Part shown: positions 63,330 through 64,000 of the stretch, one piece after another
How positions within the stretch are numbered: the first letter of the stretch is position 1
How the letters are laid out: each line of letters begins with the position of its first letter
Assembly: GCA_003994795.1 (NCBI GenBank)
Contig: AP018269.1
Coordinates: 2,421,346-2,485,345, forward strand
DNA from: Cylindrospermum sp. NIES-4074
GTDB lineage: Bacteria; Cyanobacteriota; Cyanobacteriia; Cyanobacteriales; Nostocaceae
Direction: 5' to 3'
DNA: 64,000 bases
The notes under the pieces: generated by a model
The model's database searches: none
What the model saw: the letters and a program-made list of their open reading frames with translations, nothing else
Told to the model about the DNA's origin: nothing
Program-made: the position numbers and the translations under genes

Positions 63330-64000
63330 ATGACAGCCCAATTGCAAACTTCAATTTTACCTAGTGAAAAACCAAGAAAAGATATCAAGCTGATTGAGAG
63401 TACTTATAAAAGTAATACCCTTTCTGACTACACAGAAAAAATAGAACATCTGTACAAAAACTTCAAATACAGCAACAACAGCAATCATTATTGGAATGAG
63501 CCTGAGTTATCAATGCTGTATGGTACTCCACTCTATGAATCTGCCTCTGCTTCCCAAAAATTAGCTCTCAATCATGTTCATTGGTTTGGGATGTACAACG
63601 TAGTAGCGGCCAGTGAAACTGAGACAATTGCTTATAATCAAATTACTTCTGGTGTTTTTTCCGCCTGTGGTTACGAAACACTAGCTCGTGAATTGGCACT
63701 AGAGACACATCAAGAACGCAGTCACATTAATGCCTTTCACAAAATTGGTTATATGACGATGAAGGACTTGCTAGGCAAGGAAGCCTTTAAAGCTCCTCTC
63801 AAAGGAAAATTGCATCAATTAACAAGTCAGGATGTAGTACAATCACCAACATCTTTACGCTTACTAAAGTCCCTCTTTCTGAAATGTGAAAATTCATCAT
63901 TAGCATCTTCTCAGTACAACTTCTTACGCTTCGCTGCTAAGAAAATGCTCAAACAGAATCAACAATACTATTCACAGTATTTGAAAGAGTTGGATGAGAA
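63330..64000 (+). CDS. Diiron (dimetal-carboxylate) protein, CylC-like halogenase candidate, 3' end outside window
   Basis: Starts at ATG 63330 with CAGGAAG as ribosome site and stays open to the window edge (223 codons). It shows helices with carboxylate and histidine ligands of a ferritin-like fold: AASETETIAYNQ and ALETHQERSHINAFHKIGY (E-x-x-H). Its position after FAAL and ACP genes matches cylA-cylB-cylC, where CylC is a dimetal-carboxylate enzyme that chlorinates an unactivated carbon of the ACP-bound fatty acid. Halogenase assignment is inference from synteny plus motifs; a desaturase or N-oxygenase relative is the alternative. Confidence 0.68.
   Translation, partial: MTAQLQTSILPSEKPRKDIKLIESTYKSNTLSDYTEKIEHLYKNFKYSNNSNHYWNEPELSMLYGTPLYESASASQKLALNHVHWFGMYNVVAASETETIAYNQITSGVFSACGYETLARELALETHQERSHINAFHKIGYMTMKDLLGKEAFKAPLKGKLHQLTSQDVVQSPTSLRLLKSLFLKCENSSLASSQYNFLRFAAKKMLKQNQQYYSQYLKELDE

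Overview
The window is chromosomal DNA of a filamentous, probably heterocyst-forming cyanobacterium (Nostocales type). This rests on the many GCGATCGC (HIP1) octamers, the heptanucleotide short tandem repeats, the dispersed palindromes typical of Nostoc-like genomes, an intact ndhB, an XisI-family gene, a glycine-tailed RRM protein and cyanobacterial Uma2 and STAND proteins. I saw no rRNA, tRNA or CRISPR array.

Layout. 1-2.4 kb: end of a branched-chain/neutral amino-acid ABC transporter operon (permease, two ATPases). 2.4-5.9 kb: a Uma2 nuclease-like gene and a RecB/NucS-like nuclease whose last codons were cut off by a complete IS66-family element (8-bp target duplication). 6-20 kb: mostly housekeeping genes (histidine phosphatase, glucokinase, isoprenyl transferase, YebC, UbiH-type hydroxylase, slipin), mixed with a STAND NTPase carrying TPRs, an AT-rich orphan, a ferritin-like protein and a lone sugar-binding lipoprotein. 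20.6-28.8 kb: a TIGR03032-type protein and a 2330-residue secreted protein with 21 FG-GAP repeats in three blocks of seven, cadherin/VCBS-like spacers and a C-terminal RTX region. 29-41 kb: 7TM-HD phosphodiesterase, a degenerate ADP-ribosylglycohydrolase-like protein, aroQ, topA, an RNA-binding protein and ndhB. 40-46 kb: two related histidine kinases flanking a methanogen-output-domain-like protein, then a membrane desaturase.

46-60 kb: dhaM (EIIA-HPr-EI fusion) and dhaLK, which together make a PEP-dependent dihydroxyacetone kinase. They lie on the same strand but about 9.4 kb apart. Between them are a phosphodiester glycosidase-like protein, an SDR, a Tat-exported carbonic-anhydrase-like protein and an OLD-like ATPase/TOPRIM gene broken by a stack of insertion sequences (second IS66 copy, IS701 remnant, intact-looking IS630), followed by xisI with only the tail of xisH.

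60-64 kb: after a decayed ISAzo13-like transposase, the start of a lipid-type natural-product cluster: fatty acyl-AMP ligase, acyl carrier protein and a partial diiron protein. The order matches the CylA-CylB-CylC loading and halogenation module of cyanobacterial chlorinated lipids. The cluster runs off the right edge and is the most interesting lead in the window.
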